Below, piece by piece: positions 8,147-15,973 of a DNA stretch of 40,898 nt. A program made the translations under genes and the position numbers. The notes under the pieces are model-generated. The model was not told where the DNA came from. It made no database searches and was given only the letters and a program-made list of their open reading frames with translations. Position 1 is the stretch's first letter. Every line of letters starts with the position of its first letter. Location: contig JAHBUZ010000031.1 of the NCBI GenBank assembly GCA_019637815.1, forward strand, positions 1-40,898. Reading direction: 5' to 3'. The stretch is from Chloroflexota bacterium (GTDB taxonomy: Bacteria; Chloroflexota; Limnocylindria; Limnocylindrales; CSP1-4).

Positions 8147-9093
8147 GCCGCCACCAGGGTGCCGCCGGCGACCTCGACGCCTGCCGAGGCGAGTGCCGCC
8201 CGGAGGCGCGGTCGCAGCTCGTCCGCGAGGGGCAGCAACGGCTGGCGGAGCACATCGTGGATGAGGCCCATCTCGGCGAGCGCCGCCTTGACGGGCACCG
8301 GGTTGGGGCTGATGAAGTTGGTACGCATCAGCTCCAGGAGCCGCTCGTGGAGCGCGCGCGCCTCGTCCCAGGCGCCGTCACGGGCGAGCGCGCACAGCCG
8401 GGTCATCTCCGCCGGGATCTCGTTCGAGGCGACCGAGATGACGCCATCCCCACCCAGCGCGAGCAGCGCGAACGTCCAGGAGTCATCGCCGGACAGCACG
8501 GAGAAGCCCGCCGGGCGATCACGCACGATGGTCATGATCTGCTCGAGGTTCGCGGACGCCTCCTTGACGGCGATGATGCCGGGGTGCTCGGCGAGTCGCA
8601 GGACGGTGGACGCGTCGACATTGCAGCTCGTGCGACCCGGCACGTTGTACACGACCACGGGCAGGCCACCCTCGTCCGCGACGGTCCGGTAGTGCGCCTC
8701 GAGCATCCGCTGGTCGGGCTTGTTGTAGTACGGCGCGACGACGAGCGCGGCATCAGCGCCGGCCGCGGCGGCGCGACGCGTGGCCGCCACCGCGGTCGCG
8801 GTGGAGTTGGAGCCCGTCCCCGCGATGACCGGCACGCGCCCGGTGAGCCCGCGGCGCGCCACGGCCGCCACGGCGATGCCGATGAGCCGGTCATCCTCCT
8901 CGTGGGAGGTGGTGGGCGATTCACCAGTGGTGCCACAGGGCACCAGGCCATCGATGCCCAGGTCCAGCTGTCGCTCGACGAGTCGCGTGAACCCGGCCTC
9001 ATCGAGCGCGCCGTCGGGCGTGAAGGGCGTGACGAGCGCCGTGAAGGCGCCCCGGAGCGTGAGCGGGGTGGTGGTCGTGTCGGTCGTGGTCAT
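8143..9093 (-). CDS. dapA: 4-hydroxy-tetrahydrodipicolinate synthase
   Basis: Condenses pyruvate with aspartate semialdehyde, the first committed step of DAP/lysine synthesis. 316 aa, a TIM barrel. Key residues are visible: GTTGES at 54-59, Tyr149 and Arg154 in YNVPGR, and the Schiff-base Lys177 in IIAVKEAS. The ATG at 9093 is preceded by a good AGGAG. The longer upstream frame runs into a GGTC-rich low-complexity spacer and is rejected. It overlaps dapD by four bases. Related NAL-family aldolases share the fold, but the dap neighbours settle the call. Confidence 0.94.
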   Translation of the reverse strand: MTTTDTTTTPLTLRGAFTALVTPFTPDGALDEAGFTRLVERQLDLGIDGLVPCGTTGESPTTSHEEDDRLIGIAVAAVARRGLTGRVPVIAGTGSNSTATAVAATRRAAAAGADAALVVAPYYNKPDQRMLEAHYRTVADEGGLPVVVYNVPGRTSCNVDASTVLRLAEHPGIIAVKEASANLEQIMTIVRDRPAGFSVLSGDDSWTFALLALGGDGVISVASNEIPAEMTRLCALARDGAWDEARALHERLLELMRTNFISPNPVPVKAALAEMGLIHDVLRQPLLPLADELRPRLRAALASAGVEVAGGTLVAA

Positions 9094-9175
9094 CGGTCGT
9101 CTCCTGTCGGTCGTGTCGGTCGGTCGGTCGTGCTGGTCGGGCGATGGGTCGGTGTCCGTGCGTGTCGTGGGCGTC
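9094..9175 (-). other. Low-complexity GGTC-rich spacer between dapB and dapA
   Basis: About 80 bp made largely of short iterations of CGGTCGTG and GGTC, ending at the dapA ribosome-binding site. It is the only non-overlapping junction in the lysine operon. Confidence 0.6.
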
Positions 9176-9937
9176 TCAGTGGTCCGTGGTGGCTCGGTCG
9201 AGCAGCTCCGCGAAGCTGATGAGACCCGCCGGGAGATCGGGATCCGCGAGCGCCGTGTCCGCGGCGAGGAGTGCCCCTGCCACGTACGCGGAGCGATCGC
9301 GGGCCGTGACCCGTAGCTCGATGGACTCCCCCGGGGCGTCGAAGCCGACGACATGCATCCCGGGCGAGGCACCGGCTCGCAGCGCGATCACCTCGAGGGT
9401 CTCCGGATCGGGCGCGCCGTCCCCTTCGGGCAGGCGCGCCTGACGCTTCGAGTGGAGGTGCGGCAGCATCGCCTCCGCGATCGCGATGGCGGTGCCCGAT
9501 GGCCGGTCGGGCTTGGTCCGGCGGTGGTGCTCGAAGACGTAGGGGTCGAAGTCGCGGAAGCGACCGAACCGGCGGGCGGCCTCGACGGCGATGCTCGTGA
9601 ACAGCACCGTGGCCACGCTGAAGGTCGGCCCGACGATGACCCGCAGACCCGCATCGGTGGCGACCGATGCGACCGCGTCCCTGAGTCGCTGGTCCCCTGC
9701 CCATCCGGAGGTGCCCACGACCAGCACCCGGGTGCCTGCCGCAGCGGCGAACCTGGTGTCGGCGAGGATCGCATCCGCGTGAGTGAACTCGAACGCGATA
9801 TCGACCGGCGCGAGGCTCGCGGGATCGGTGGTCGCCGCGTCACGACCCAGCATCGCGACGATCGTGTCGCCGCGTGCCGTCAGGGCCGCGCCGATGGCTC
9901 GGCCCATGTTGCCGCCGCCCAGGAGGAGTGCTCGCAT
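9176..9937 (-). CDS. dapB: 4-hydroxy-tetrahydrodipicolinate reductase
   Basis: Reduces 4-hydroxy-tetrahydrodipicolinate with NAD(P)H, the second step of the DAP branch. 253 aa, slightly short for DapB (260-270). The N-terminal Rossmann loop reads LLLGGGNMGRAIG rather than the usual GAxGRMG. The catalytic signature EHHRRTKPDRPSGTA, with paired histidines, catalytic lysine and SGTA loop, is clear. GTSGW and GPTFSVAT match the NAD-binding and hinge strands. The ATG at 9937 is chosen because homology starts there; the frame is open to 10021. It is the first gene of the lysine operon and has a structured leader. Confidence 0.9.
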   Translation of the reverse strand: MRALLLGGGNMGRAIGAALTARGDTIVAMLGRDAATTDPASLAPVDIAFEFTHADAILADTRFAAAAGTRVLVVGTSGWAGDQRLRDAVASVATDAGLRVIVGPTFSVATVLFTSIAVEAARRFGRFRDFDPYVFEHHRRTKPDRPSGTAIAIAEAMLPHLHSKRQARLPEGDGAPDPETLEVIALRAGASPGMHVVGFDAPGESIELRVTARDRSAYVAGALLAADTALADPDLPAGLISFAELLDRATTDH

Positions 9938-9959
9938 CGTGTCGGTGTCTCCGTTTCGT

Positions 9960-9975
9960 GTCCCATGGATGGGAC
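9960..9975. promoter_or_regulatory. 16-bp palindrome just upstream of dapB
   Basis: GTCCCAT-GG-ATGGGAC is a perfect palindrome centred about 30 nt upstream of the dapB start. It could be a repressor operator or a small hairpin in the leader. No known lysine regulator site matches it. Confidence 0.4.
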
Positions 9976-9986
9976 CGGTCGGGCTC

Positions 9987-10061
9987 GGCTCCGATGCCGG
10001 ACATGAAGAAGCCGCAGTCACCGTCCTCGGTGCTGCGGCCCTCGGAGCCTGCCCGGCAGGC
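9987..10061 (-). promoter_or_regulatory. Mutually exclusive hairpins in the dapB leader
   Basis: Arms GGCTCCGA (9987-9994) and TCGGAGCC (10042-10049) close a helix around an inner hairpin CCGCAG...CTGCGG (10012-10038, with an inner ACCG/CGGT stem). The upper arm overlaps a third stem, GCCTGC-CCG-GCAGGC (10047-10061), so the closing helix and the third stem cannot both form. In the dapB transcript the third stem is made first. This is attenuator-like, but there is no U-tract and no match to the lysine riboswitch or T-box consensus. Confidence 0.4.
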
Positions 10062-10085
10062 CCCGCGTGTCTCGTCCGCGCAGGC

Positions 10086-10151
10086 CTACTGGGCCACTGC
10101 CTCCAGGCAGGGCCGCCAGCGCTTGGGCTTGAGGACGAGCATGCGTGTCAT
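10086..10151 (-). CDS. Candidate 21-codon leader peptide ahead of dapB
   Basis: The frame starts at ATG 10151 (or the in-frame ATG at 10142) and ends at TAG 10086. It contains LKPKRWRP, i.e. two Lys codons and three Arg codons clustered mid-peptide. There is no Shine-Dalgarno, but a possible -10 (CATAGT, 10161-10166 on the minus strand) would put the transcript start within a few bases of the ATG. The peptide is followed by the competing hairpins, and its own DNA contains CTGCCT-CC-AGGCAG (10097-10110). The arrangement resembles leader-peptide attenuation sensing lysine. It may equally be a chance frame. Confidence 0.2.
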   Translation of the reverse strand: MTRMLVLKPKRWRPCLEAVAQ

Positions 10152-10223
10152 CGCTGGGGGACTATGCCACGGCAAGGGGGTGGAGCGCAACCCGCTGCCC
10201 GGAGGCCGTGGCGATCCCTCGAT

Positions 10224-10262
10224 GTGCTGCTGTTCTCGCAGCACTGCTGCTAGGATGCAGGC
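10224..10262 (+). promoter_or_regulatory. vapB operator and leaderless-type promoter
   Basis: An inverted repeat GTGCTGC-N7-GCAGCAC (10224-10244) is followed by a -10-like TAGGAT (10251-10256). Six bases separate the -10 from the vapB ATG at 10263, so transcription would begin at the start codon itself. There is no Shine-Dalgarno. The repeat covers the -35 position, as expected for autorepression by the VapBC complex. Confidence 0.55.
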
Positions 10263-10508
10263 ATGGCAGGCACATCCGTGGCGATCACCATCCGGAACGT
10301 CCCCAAGCCCGTGCGCGACGAGCTGGCGCTCCGAGCCGCACGCAGCGGTCGCTCGCTCCAGGAGTACCTCCTGGCGCAGGTCACCGAGATGGCGGCGAAG
10401 CCTCCGCTGGAGGATGTCATCGCCCGCGCGCGGGCACGCGTCGCGCAGACGGGCAGCCGGGTGACGGTGGAGGACATCCTGGCTGCCCGCGATGCCGACC
10501 GTCGGTGA
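10263..10508 (+). CDS. vapB: Ribbon-helix-helix antitoxin, FitA/VapB type
   Basis: 81 aa. The N-terminus VAITIRNVPKPVRDELALRAARSGRSLQEYLLAQV is the FitA-like ribbon-helix-helix form: a short beta strand then two helices, which dimerises and binds the operator. The C-terminal half (EDVIARARARVAQTGSRVTVEDILAARDADR) is charged and would wrap the toxin. It overlaps the PIN toxin gene by 17 bases, the usual layout of vapBC modules. The start is fixed by the -10/ATG spacing and by the family N-terminus. It neutralises the toxin and, with it, should repress its own promoter. Confidence 0.85.
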   Translation: MAGTSVAITIRNVPKPVRDELALRAARSGRSLQEYLLAQVTEMAAKPPLEDVIARARARVAQTGSRVTVEDILAARDADRR

Positions 10509-10932
10509 GCCGCCGGCCGACCGTGGGCGCGTCGTCCTGGACGCGGCAGCGCTCGTCGCGCTCCTGACGGTCGAAGCGGGCGCCGGTGGGTGGGTGGCTG
10601 ACCAGGTCGGCCACCGGACCATGGTGGGTCCGCATCTGCTCGTGTTCGAGACCGCGAACGTGCTCCGGCGCCTGGAGGTCATCGGGCGCATCGATGCCGT
10701 GACCGCCGCCCTGGCGCACCACGAGCTCCTCGATGCCGCGATCTGGCTCGTGGGCTACGCACCCCTCGCGGAACGTGCGCGCGAGCTGCGCGCGAACCTG
10801 ACCACGTACGACGCCTCGTACGTGGCGCTCGCGGAGGCCATGGACGCGCCCCTGATCACGCTCGACCAGCGCATCGCCCGCGCTCCGGGCATCCGCTGCG
10901 AGGTCCGCGCCTGGGCCGCACCGACACCCTGA
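10492..10932 (+). CDS. vapC: PIN-domain ribonuclease toxin, VapC family
   Basis: 146 aa. VapC toxins are Mg2+-dependent RNases that usually cut tRNA or 23S rRNA. The four expected acidic residues are visible: Asp17 in VVLDAAALVALL, Glu53 in LLVFETANVLRRL, Asp107 in TTYDASYVALA and Asp125 in PLITLDQRIA. The 13-residue lead before the first strand is a little long, and translation might begin slightly further in; the ATG at 10492 overlaps vapB and is accepted. The active site looks intact, so the module should be functional. The RNA target cannot be inferred. Confidence 0.85.
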   Translation: MPTVGEPPADRGRVVLDAAALVALLTVEAGAGGWVADQVGHRTMVGPHLLVFETANVLRRLEVIGRIDAVTAALAHHELLDAAIWLVGYAPLAERARELRANLTTYDASYVALAEAMDAPLITLDQRIARAPGIRCEVRAWAAPTP

Positions 10933-10951
10933 CCCAGAGGATGTGACGCGG

Positions 10952-11881
10952 TCAGGCGTCCCCGGGATCGGCCGTCGCGGGCCCCAGGAGCGTGACCAGC
11001 GCTGAGTGGTCGAGACCACCGTCCCCGCGACGCTCCAGCTCGGCGAACGCGGTCGCGGTCGCCGTGAACGCCGGCAGCTCCAGACGGGCGTCGCGGGCGA
11101 GGTCCATCACGATCGCTGCGTCCTTGGCATGCAGGCTCACCCGCGCCCCCGCTTCGAACCGGCCGTGCAGCATCCGCTCCGCATATCGGTCGAGGACCAC
11201 GCTGCCACCCAGACCTGGTGCGATCGCCGCGAGCACCGCCGCCGCGTCCACGCCCACGGCTCGGGCGAGGGCACACGCCTCCGCGACCGCCTGGATGTTG
11301 GCACCGACCACGAGCTGGTTGCACGCCTTGGCGACCTGACCCGCGCCCACCGGGCCGATGTGCGTGATGGTCCGACCCAGCACCTCGAACACCGGTCGCA
11401 CGCGGTCGAGGACCGTCTCGTCACCGCCGACCATGACGGACAGCGTGCCGTCCCGGGCGCCGATGTCACCGCCGGAGACCGGCGCATCGAGGAACGCGGC
11501 GCCACGCTCCGCGAGCGCGGCCGCGAACACGGGCATCGAGGATGGCGTGTAGGTGCCCATGGCGACCACGACGAGGTCAGGATGCGCCCCAGCGAGGACG
11601 CCGTCCGGACCCTCCAGCACCCGTTCGACGTCGTGCGTGGCAGGCACGTTGATGATGCACACGTCCGACTGACGGGCGATCTCCGCATCGCTCGCGCACG
11701 CCCGGGCGCCGAGCGTCACGAGCTCGTCCACGGGCCCTCGTGACGCGCTGCCGATGGCGAGTGGATGACCCGCCGCGACCAGTCGGCGTGCCATGGCGGC
11801 ACCCATGACGCCGAGGCCCACGACCCCGGTGCGCAGCCGGTCCGCCGCCCCGGCCGGGGATCCGCCCGATGCGGTGCTCAC
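10952..11881 (-). CDS. Beta-hydroxyacid dehydrogenase (3-hydroxyisobutyrate/tartronate-semialdehyde type)
   Basis: 309 aa, NAD(P)-dependent. The Rossmann loop GLGVMG is at 22-27, the substrate motif DAPVSGG at 132-138, and the catalytic lysine is Lys185 in [10 protein letters not shown]; all are hallmarks of the 3-hydroxyisobutyrate dehydrogenase family. GarR/GlxR (tartronate semialdehyde reductase) and HIBADH cannot be separated by eye. The start is taken as GTG 11881, 16 nt after the stop of the lactonase-like gene; the first 18 residues are low-complexity. The likely operon with the D-apionate-lactonase-like gene suggests a role in sugar-acid breakdown. By position it belongs to the putative GntR regulon. 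Confidence 0.85.
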   Translation of the reverse strand: MSTASGGSPAGAADRLRTGVVGLGVMGAAMARRLVAAGHPLAIGSASRGPVDELVTLGARACASDAEIARQSDVCIINVPATHDVERVLEGPDGVLAGAHPDLVVVAMGTYTPSSMPVFAAALAERGAAFLDAPVSGGDIGARDGTLSVMVGGDETVLDRVRPVFEVLGRTITHIGPVGAGQVAKACNQLVVGANIQAVAEACALARAVGVDAAAVLAAIAPGLGGSVVLDRYAERMLHGRFEAGARVSLHAKDAAIVMDLARDARLELPAFTATATAFAELERRGDGGLDHSALVTLLGPATADPGDA

Positions 11882-11897
11882 CGCGACCGTCCGATGA

Positions 11898-13949
11898 TCA
11901 TGCGTGCTCCCTTTCCCCGATCGATGGGACCTCGATGCGTGCGATGGCGACATCGCGGAGCCGGAGCGTCAGCCGGCCGGCATCGGTGGGCACCACGCGG
12001 GTGGCACCACGGGCCGCGTCGGGGTCATGGGTCGCCGTCTCGAGCGTGGTGTCATCGAACAGCCGCACGTGGGCAACCGCGGTGTCCGCCTGCACGTCGA
12101 GCCCCTCGATGACCAGCTCCGTCTCACCGGGTCCGTACACCGCCGCCCACACGACCAGCCCGGTGACGGTCCGCAGGGCCAGGACGCTGGCGGTGCCCTC
12201 GACCGCCACGTCGAGCACGTCCGCGTCGAGCGACACCGCGAGATCGGCGAGCAGATGCCATGCCGGGCTCACCACGCGGTCCGGCGTGGCGCCACCGGCC
12301 GCCGAGCCTGCCACCGCTCGACCGGCCGCGCCGCCGACCACCCCGGTGGGGCCCACGGTCGTGGCGATGGTCACCGCGTCCACGTCGGTCCGGGCCAGCT
12401 CCGCGAGACATCCCGTGAGCCACGCCGCACCCAGCAGACCCGCCTCACGGGGATCCGCGGACGGCGGCAGCCCGTCGGCCCGCGTCGGCCCATCGGGGTA
12501 GGGCCCGTGACGGGTCGCCATCGAGACAGGGCCCAGCAGCAGGGACCCGGTGCCGAGCGCCGCGCGAGCGGATCGGACCTCGTCCGCGATGCCCGCCAGG
12601 TTCTCGACGAGCGTCCGCGCATCCGACCGATGGACCGACGGGCTGTGGGCGTACGACAGCGACCCGACGACCTGCCCATCGATGGGTGCCCGCAGCACGT
12701 CCGCGAGGCTGTCGCGTGCCACGCCGACGCGGGTGGCGCCACCGCCGTCCGCGACGATCAGCCGTGCATGGTCCAGCAGCCCGCTCGTCGGCTCGCCATC
12801 GATGGGCTCGATGCCCGGCACATCGATGAGCAGATGGTCGATCGGCGCGAACCGCCCGTCCTCCGGTGCCGGGTCGAGGACCGCGCGGAGCACCTCCTCG
12901 GTCACTGCTCCTGCCTCGGGCACCCGCAGCTCCACGATCGTGCCCACACCCAGCGTCGCGGCGAGTCCCCGCGCGGCGAGCACGTCCCCCGGGTCCCCCT
13001 CGCCCACGATGTGCTCCACCCGGACGTGGTCCGGACAGAGCGCCGCGAGCCGATCGAGCAGCGCCGCGTCCGGGACGGAGGCACCCGCGGGATGCGACAG
13101 CCCGAGCGGTGGCACGTGGCCCACCACCGTGTCACCGATCCTGACCACGGATCGCTGGATGCCCACCGCCTCGTGGTCATCGACTGCGCGGCGATCGGTC
13201 GTCGGCGTCCGCGCATCCTGTTCGTGGCCACCACCCACGCGGATCGTCAGCGCCTGCCGCAGGGATCCGCCGGGCGCCAGGTGGAACGGCCCCGGCCGCT
13301 GGAGGGGCGTGGTGTAGGTCTTGAACGAGCCGTCGCCGTAGTTGCGCTGGTCCTCCATCTCCAGCTCATCGCCCGAGAACGTCAGCTCGACGATGAGACC
13401 GTCGGGTCCGTCGAGCTCGAGACGGTCGAAGGGCGGGAACAGCCCCAGCTCCCGACCACCCAGCAGCTCCTGGGGTCCCACGAGCTCCGGCAGCCGACCC
13501 TCGTGGACCGGACGGCCAGCGAGCCATGCCCGCACCGCCCGGCCGCGCCACGCCCGGATGCCGTGGAGCACGTTGAGGCCGACCCGTTCGTAGCGGAAGC
13601 CCGTGGCGCTCGTCGCGTCCATCACATAGCGGATCTCGCCGGTCGGATCGCCGCTGATGACCGCGCTCCATCCGAGCTGCTCATCGCCCATGGCGTGGTG
13701 GCTCGTCGCGCGGACCTCGAACGAGTCGCCGGTCGTGGTGACGACGAGATCCTGCACCCGTCCCGGCACCGTGTCCCAGCCGAAGCTGCGCACCGCCATG
13801 AACACCTGCTGCACGACCTCGTGGCCACCGATCCGGATGTCCCGCAGGTCGAGCCCATCCAGGACCAGCTCGACGGGGCCAGCGCGCAGGACCTGTGGAC
13901 CGCGCATCACGGCAGGCACGGATCGCTCATCGCCACACCCGAGGGCCAC
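11898..13949 (-). CDS. Large D-apionate-lactonase-like protein
   Basis: About 683 aa (669 if it starts at the ATG at 13907). Sequence memory points to the ApnL (D-apionate lactonase) group and relatives of unknown function: the N-terminal DLRDIRIGGHEVVQQVFMAV and the strikingly conserved-looking MEDQRNYGDGSFKTYTTPL are typical of that family. Layout looks like an N-terminal beta domain, a middle barrel-like region with catalytic-type acidic residues, and a C-terminal beta domain; no signal peptide. If it is ApnL it would hydrolyse D-apionolactone. The apiose genes apsD, apnO and apnT are not seen here, so another lactone is possible. It starts from a promoter that shares operator A with the VOC gene. 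The start codon is uncertain because neither candidate has a clear Shine-Dalgarno. Confidence 0.5.
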   Translation of the reverse strand: MALGCGDERSVPAVMRGPQVLRAGPVELVLDGLDLRDIRIGGHEVVQQVFMAVRSFGWDTVPGRVQDLVVTTTGDSFEVRATSHHAMGDEQLGWSAVISGDPTGEIRYVMDATSATGFRYERVGLNVLHGIRAWRGRAVRAWLAGRPVHEGRLPELVGPQELLGGRELGLFPPFDRLELDGPDGLIVELTFSGDELEMEDQRNYGDGSFKTYTTPLQRPGPFHLAPGGSLRQALTIRVGGGHEQDARTPTTDRRAVDDHEAVGIQRSVVRIGDTVVGHVPPLGLSHPAGASVPDAALLDRLAALCPDHVRVEHIVGEGDPGDVLAARGLAATLGVGTIVELRVPEAGAVTEEVLRAVLDPAPEDGRFAPIDHLLIDVPGIEPIDGEPTSGLLDHARLIVADGGGATRVGVARDSLADVLRAPIDGQVVGSLSYAHSPSVHRSDARTLVENLAGIADEVRSARAALGTGSLLLGPVSMATRHGPYPDGPTRADGLPPSADPREAGLLGAAWLTGCLAELARTDVDAVTIATTVGPTGVVGGAAGRAVAGSAAGGATPDRVVSPAWHLLADLAVSLDADVLDVAVEGTASVLALRTVTGLVVWAAVYGPGETELVIEGLDVQADTAVAHVRLFDDTTLETATHDPDAARGATRVVPTDAGRLTLRLRDVAIARIEVPSIGEREHA

Positions 13950-13995
13950 TCACGGTGGCCTGGGGCCCGCAGGGGATCATGCTCGGCACGTCGGC

Positions 13996-14023
13996 AGCGT
14001 ATCATGGTCGACCGGTCAGCCAA
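13996..14023. promoter_or_regulatory. Operator A and divergent promoters (lactonase-like / VOC)
   Basis: TGGTCGACCGGTCAGCCA at 14005-14022 matches the shared 18-bp palindrome at 16 of 18 positions. On the minus strand TTGGCT (14018-14023), a 16-bp spacer and TACGCT (13996-14001) form a promoter whose spacer is filled by the operator. On the plus strand TATCAT (14000-14005) abuts it. Binding would block both directions. Confidence 0.55.
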
Positions 14024-14037
14024 TCCAGAGGAGCGTC

Positions 14038-14490
14038 ATGTCGCAGCAGGCGATCGATCCGGCCACGACGGTGGGCGCGGGTACCCTCGCACGCCGCATC
14101 GATCATGTGGGCGTGCTGGTCCGCGATGCCGACATCGCGGCTGCCCGCTTCGTCGCGCAGCTCGGCCTCGAGCTGGGCATCGACTGGACGGAGCCGGACG
14201 GTCGGTTCCGGTTGCTGTACCTCGAGGCCGGCGACACGACCCTCCAGCTGGTCCAGCCACTCGCCGAGGGCCCGCTCGCGACCGCGCTCGCCACGGCCGG
14301 CGAGGGGCTCCACCACGTGTGCTTCGCCGTGGATGACCTGGACCGGTCGCTCACCGACCTCGCCGCGCCGACGATCAGCGACCCCTACCTGGGCGGCAAG
14401 GGGACACGCGTCTGCTTCCTCGCCGACCGGACCCATGGGGTGCTCGTCGAGCTGACGGAAGGGGGCCTCGCGGGCGACGACCGGACCTGA
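14038..14490 (+). CDS. VOC-superfamily protein (glyoxalase/epimerase-like)
   Basis: 150 aa, a vicinal-oxygen-chelate fold of two beta-alpha-beta-beta-beta modules. RIDHVGVLVRDADIAAARF opens the first module and HHVCFAVDDLDRSL the second, the pattern of methylmalonyl-CoA epimerase and glyoxalase I relatives. Metal ligands would be His in IDHVG, Glu/Gln in TTLQLVQP, His in LHHVCF and Glu in VLVELTE; these positions are populated. The ATG at 14038 has a close GAGGAG. It is driven from operator A, divergent from the lactonase-like gene, so it probably acts on an intermediate of the same pathway, e.g. an epimerisation or isomerisation. Substrate unknown. Confidence 0.75.
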   Translation: MSQQAIDPATTVGAGTLARRIDHVGVLVRDADIAAARFVAQLGLELGIDWTEPDGRFRLLYLEAGDTTLQLVQPLAEGPLATALATAGEGLHHVCFAVDDLDRSLTDLAAPTISDPYLGGKGTRVCFLADRTHGVLVELTEGGLAGDDRT

Positions 14491-14517
14491 GCGCGAGCCC
14501 ACCGGGAGCCTGGCGAC

Positions 14518-15288
14518 TCAGCCTCGACCGGCCGGGACCGACAGCAGGACGGCCTGGCCATCATCGGTGAGCGTGGAACCCAGCCGGATATAGGCCGATT
14601 CCATGTGCGCCTCCATCGCCGAGCGCGCCGCCGCGTCGTCCTGGTCACGGATCGCCTCGTAGATCAGCTCATGCTCGTGGGCGGTCTCCAGGAACCGCGC
14701 GTCGGCGCCACGCATCACGCGCGAGATCCAGACCTGGAGCAGCGCCCGGACGCTCGCCATCACCTGGTAGAGCGTCTCGTTGCCCGCGGCATCCGCGATG
14801 CGCAGATGGAAGGCCACGTCCGCCGCGACGAACGCATCCGGATCATCGGGATCGGCGGCTCGCATCCGGGCGACCTGCGCTTCGAGGTCCGCGAGCGCAT
14901 CCGCGTCACGCCGCTGGGCGGCGAGCCCGGCCACCACGACCTCCAGGTGACGACGCGCCTCCACGAGGTCGCGGGTGCGCTTCGCGCCCAGCAGTAGGCC
15001 CCATTCGACCACCTGGGGCAGGAGATCCGATTCCGCCGACTTCAGGTAGGTGCCGCTGCCCTGCCGGACCTCGATGAGACCGAGCAGCGTCAGCGACTTG
15101 AGGGCCTCCCGGACGACCGACCGACCGACCCCCAGCGCCTCCGCCAGCTGTCGCTCGCCGGGCAGCCGCTGACCCGGCTGGAAGCGCCCGGCCAGCAGAT
15201 AGTCCAGCAGCTTGCGCGCGACCTCGGTGGTCACCGACTCGCGACGCTGCTCGATCGGTGTCAGCCCCGCCAGGGGTCGAACGGTCAT
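14518..15288 (-). CDS. GntR-family transcriptional regulator, FadR/FCD subfamily
   Basis: 256 aa. The N-terminal winged helix-turn-helix spans about residues 17-83 (RLPGERQLAEALGVGRSVVREALKSL, then wing RQGSGTYL). The C-terminal all-helical FCD ligand domain has the metal-site pattern: Asp and His in DVAFHLRIADAAGN, His in TAHEHELIYEAI, and His in MEAHMESAY. FCD regulators usually sense sugar acids, organic acids or short acyl compounds and repress until ligand binds. The ATG at 15288 follows GAGG. A -10 (TATAGT, 15317-15322) gives a leader of about 22 nt. It is the only regulator in the 10.9-35.4 kb region and so the prime candidate to bind the five shared palindromes. Confidence 0.9.
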   Translation of the reverse strand: MTVRPLAGLTPIEQRRESVTTEVARKLLDYLLAGRFQPGQRLPGERQLAEALGVGRSVVREALKSLTLLGLIEVRQGSGTYLKSAESDLLPQVVEWGLLLGAKRTRDLVEARRHLEVVVAGLAAQRRDADALADLEAQVARMRAADPDDPDAFVAADVAFHLRIADAAGNETLYQVMASVRALLQVWISRVMRGADARFLETAHEHELIYEAIRDQDDAAARSAMEAHMESAYIRLGSTLTDDGQAVLLSVPAGRG

Positions 15289-15316
15289 GGATGCCTCGGT
15301 GACGGCCACGGCGCCA

Positions 15317-15322
15317 ACTATA
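15317..15322 (-). promoter_or_regulatory. Candidate -10 of the GntR gene
   Basis: TATAGT on the minus strand, 28 nt upstream of the start codon in otherwise GC-rich DNA. No convincing -35 precedes it, and no copy of the shared palindrome lies here, so the regulator does not obviously control itself through this promoter. Confidence 0.4.
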
Positions 15323-15453
15323 GGGCCCAGCGGATGGATGGCGATCGACCGGGCGAGCCGGGTCGCCGCATCACGCCCGGCGTGTCGGACGGATCCCACC
15401 CGGCGCTGCGGGGCGCGTCGACGAGCGACGCGCCCTCCGCGGGCCGATCGGGC

Positions 15454-15876
15454 TCACACCAGCGAGCGGACCTCGCTGAAGCCGAACCCCGGGTTCGGGA
15501 TGTCCACGACGAGGCGCCGGAACGGCTCGTCGCTCAGCACGGTCCACCACATGCGTGCGCCGCGCGGGCACAGGAAGACCATGCCCGGCTCCACGATGAT
15601 GGACCCCCGGTCGTCCCAGTCGGGCGGGTTCCACCAGCGCATCTCGGCGCGTCCGGACTGGACGACCATGAGCGTCTCGTTGAAGAACACCCACTCCGTC
15701 GGGTTGTCCTTGTACCACTCCTCGAGGGCGACGAGACAGGCCGGCTCCTCGAACAGGGTCTGGATCCGGAACTGGGACTCCGGATGGAATGGATACGGCA
15801 CCAGTGGCGACTCGCTGAGCGCCTCCGGATCCGGCTGTGCGACCCGCACCTTGGAATAGACCGAGCGCTGGAGCAT
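15454..15876 (-). CDS. Cupin-like protein of unknown function
   Basis: 140 aa. No exact family is recognised. A run of beta strands with MVVQSGRAEMRW, IIVEPGMVFLCPRGARMWW and RRLVVDIPNPGFGF suggests one cupin barrel: the spacing of a glycine-turn strand followed by EPGMVFLCPRG is typical of the second cupin motif. The metal histidines of canonical cupins are not obvious, so it may bind a ligand without catalysis. The ATG at 15876 has a strong GGGGGAGG. It is divergent from the epimerase operon and shares the operator B region, and it lies upstream of the GntR gene on the same strand. An auxiliary enzyme (isomerase) or sensor role in the same pathway is plausible. Confidence 0.5.
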   Translation of the reverse strand: MLQRSVYSKVRVAQPDPEALSESPLVPYPFHPESQFRIQTLFEEPACLVALEEWYKDNPTEWVFFNETLMVVQSGRAEMRWWNPPDWDDRGSIIVEPGMVFLCPRGARMWWTVLSDEPFRRLVVDIPNPGFGFSEVRSLV

Positions 15877-15901
15877 GACGTCCTCCCCCGTGGATGGCTG
15901 G

Positions 15902-15928
15902 TACACTGACAGGGTGACCGGTCAGCCA
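15902..15928. promoter_or_regulatory. Operator B between the cupin and epimerase genes
   Basis: AGGGTGACCGGTCAGCCA at 15911-15928 is the weakest copy of the shared palindrome (13 of 18) but keeps the central GACCGGTC. A plus-strand -10 (TACACT, 15902-15907) lies just upstream, as in site A. A second short palindrome, TTGACCGTCAA, follows at 15930-15940 and supplies a minus-strand TTGACG. Confidence 0.45.
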
Positions 15929-15973
15929 CTTGACCGTCAACCGCTGGAGGGAGATGGACCCGGTGATGGAGGC

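Noticed and set aside
9987..10061. Lysine riboswitch or T-box in the dapB leader
   Set aside because: Neither the L-box core nor the T-box sequence with its specifier loop can be found; only generic hairpins.
11006..11019. Sixth operator: GTGGTC-GA-GACCAC
   Set aside because: It lies inside the dehydrogenase coding sequence, lacks the GACCGGTC core and has a different half-site spacing.
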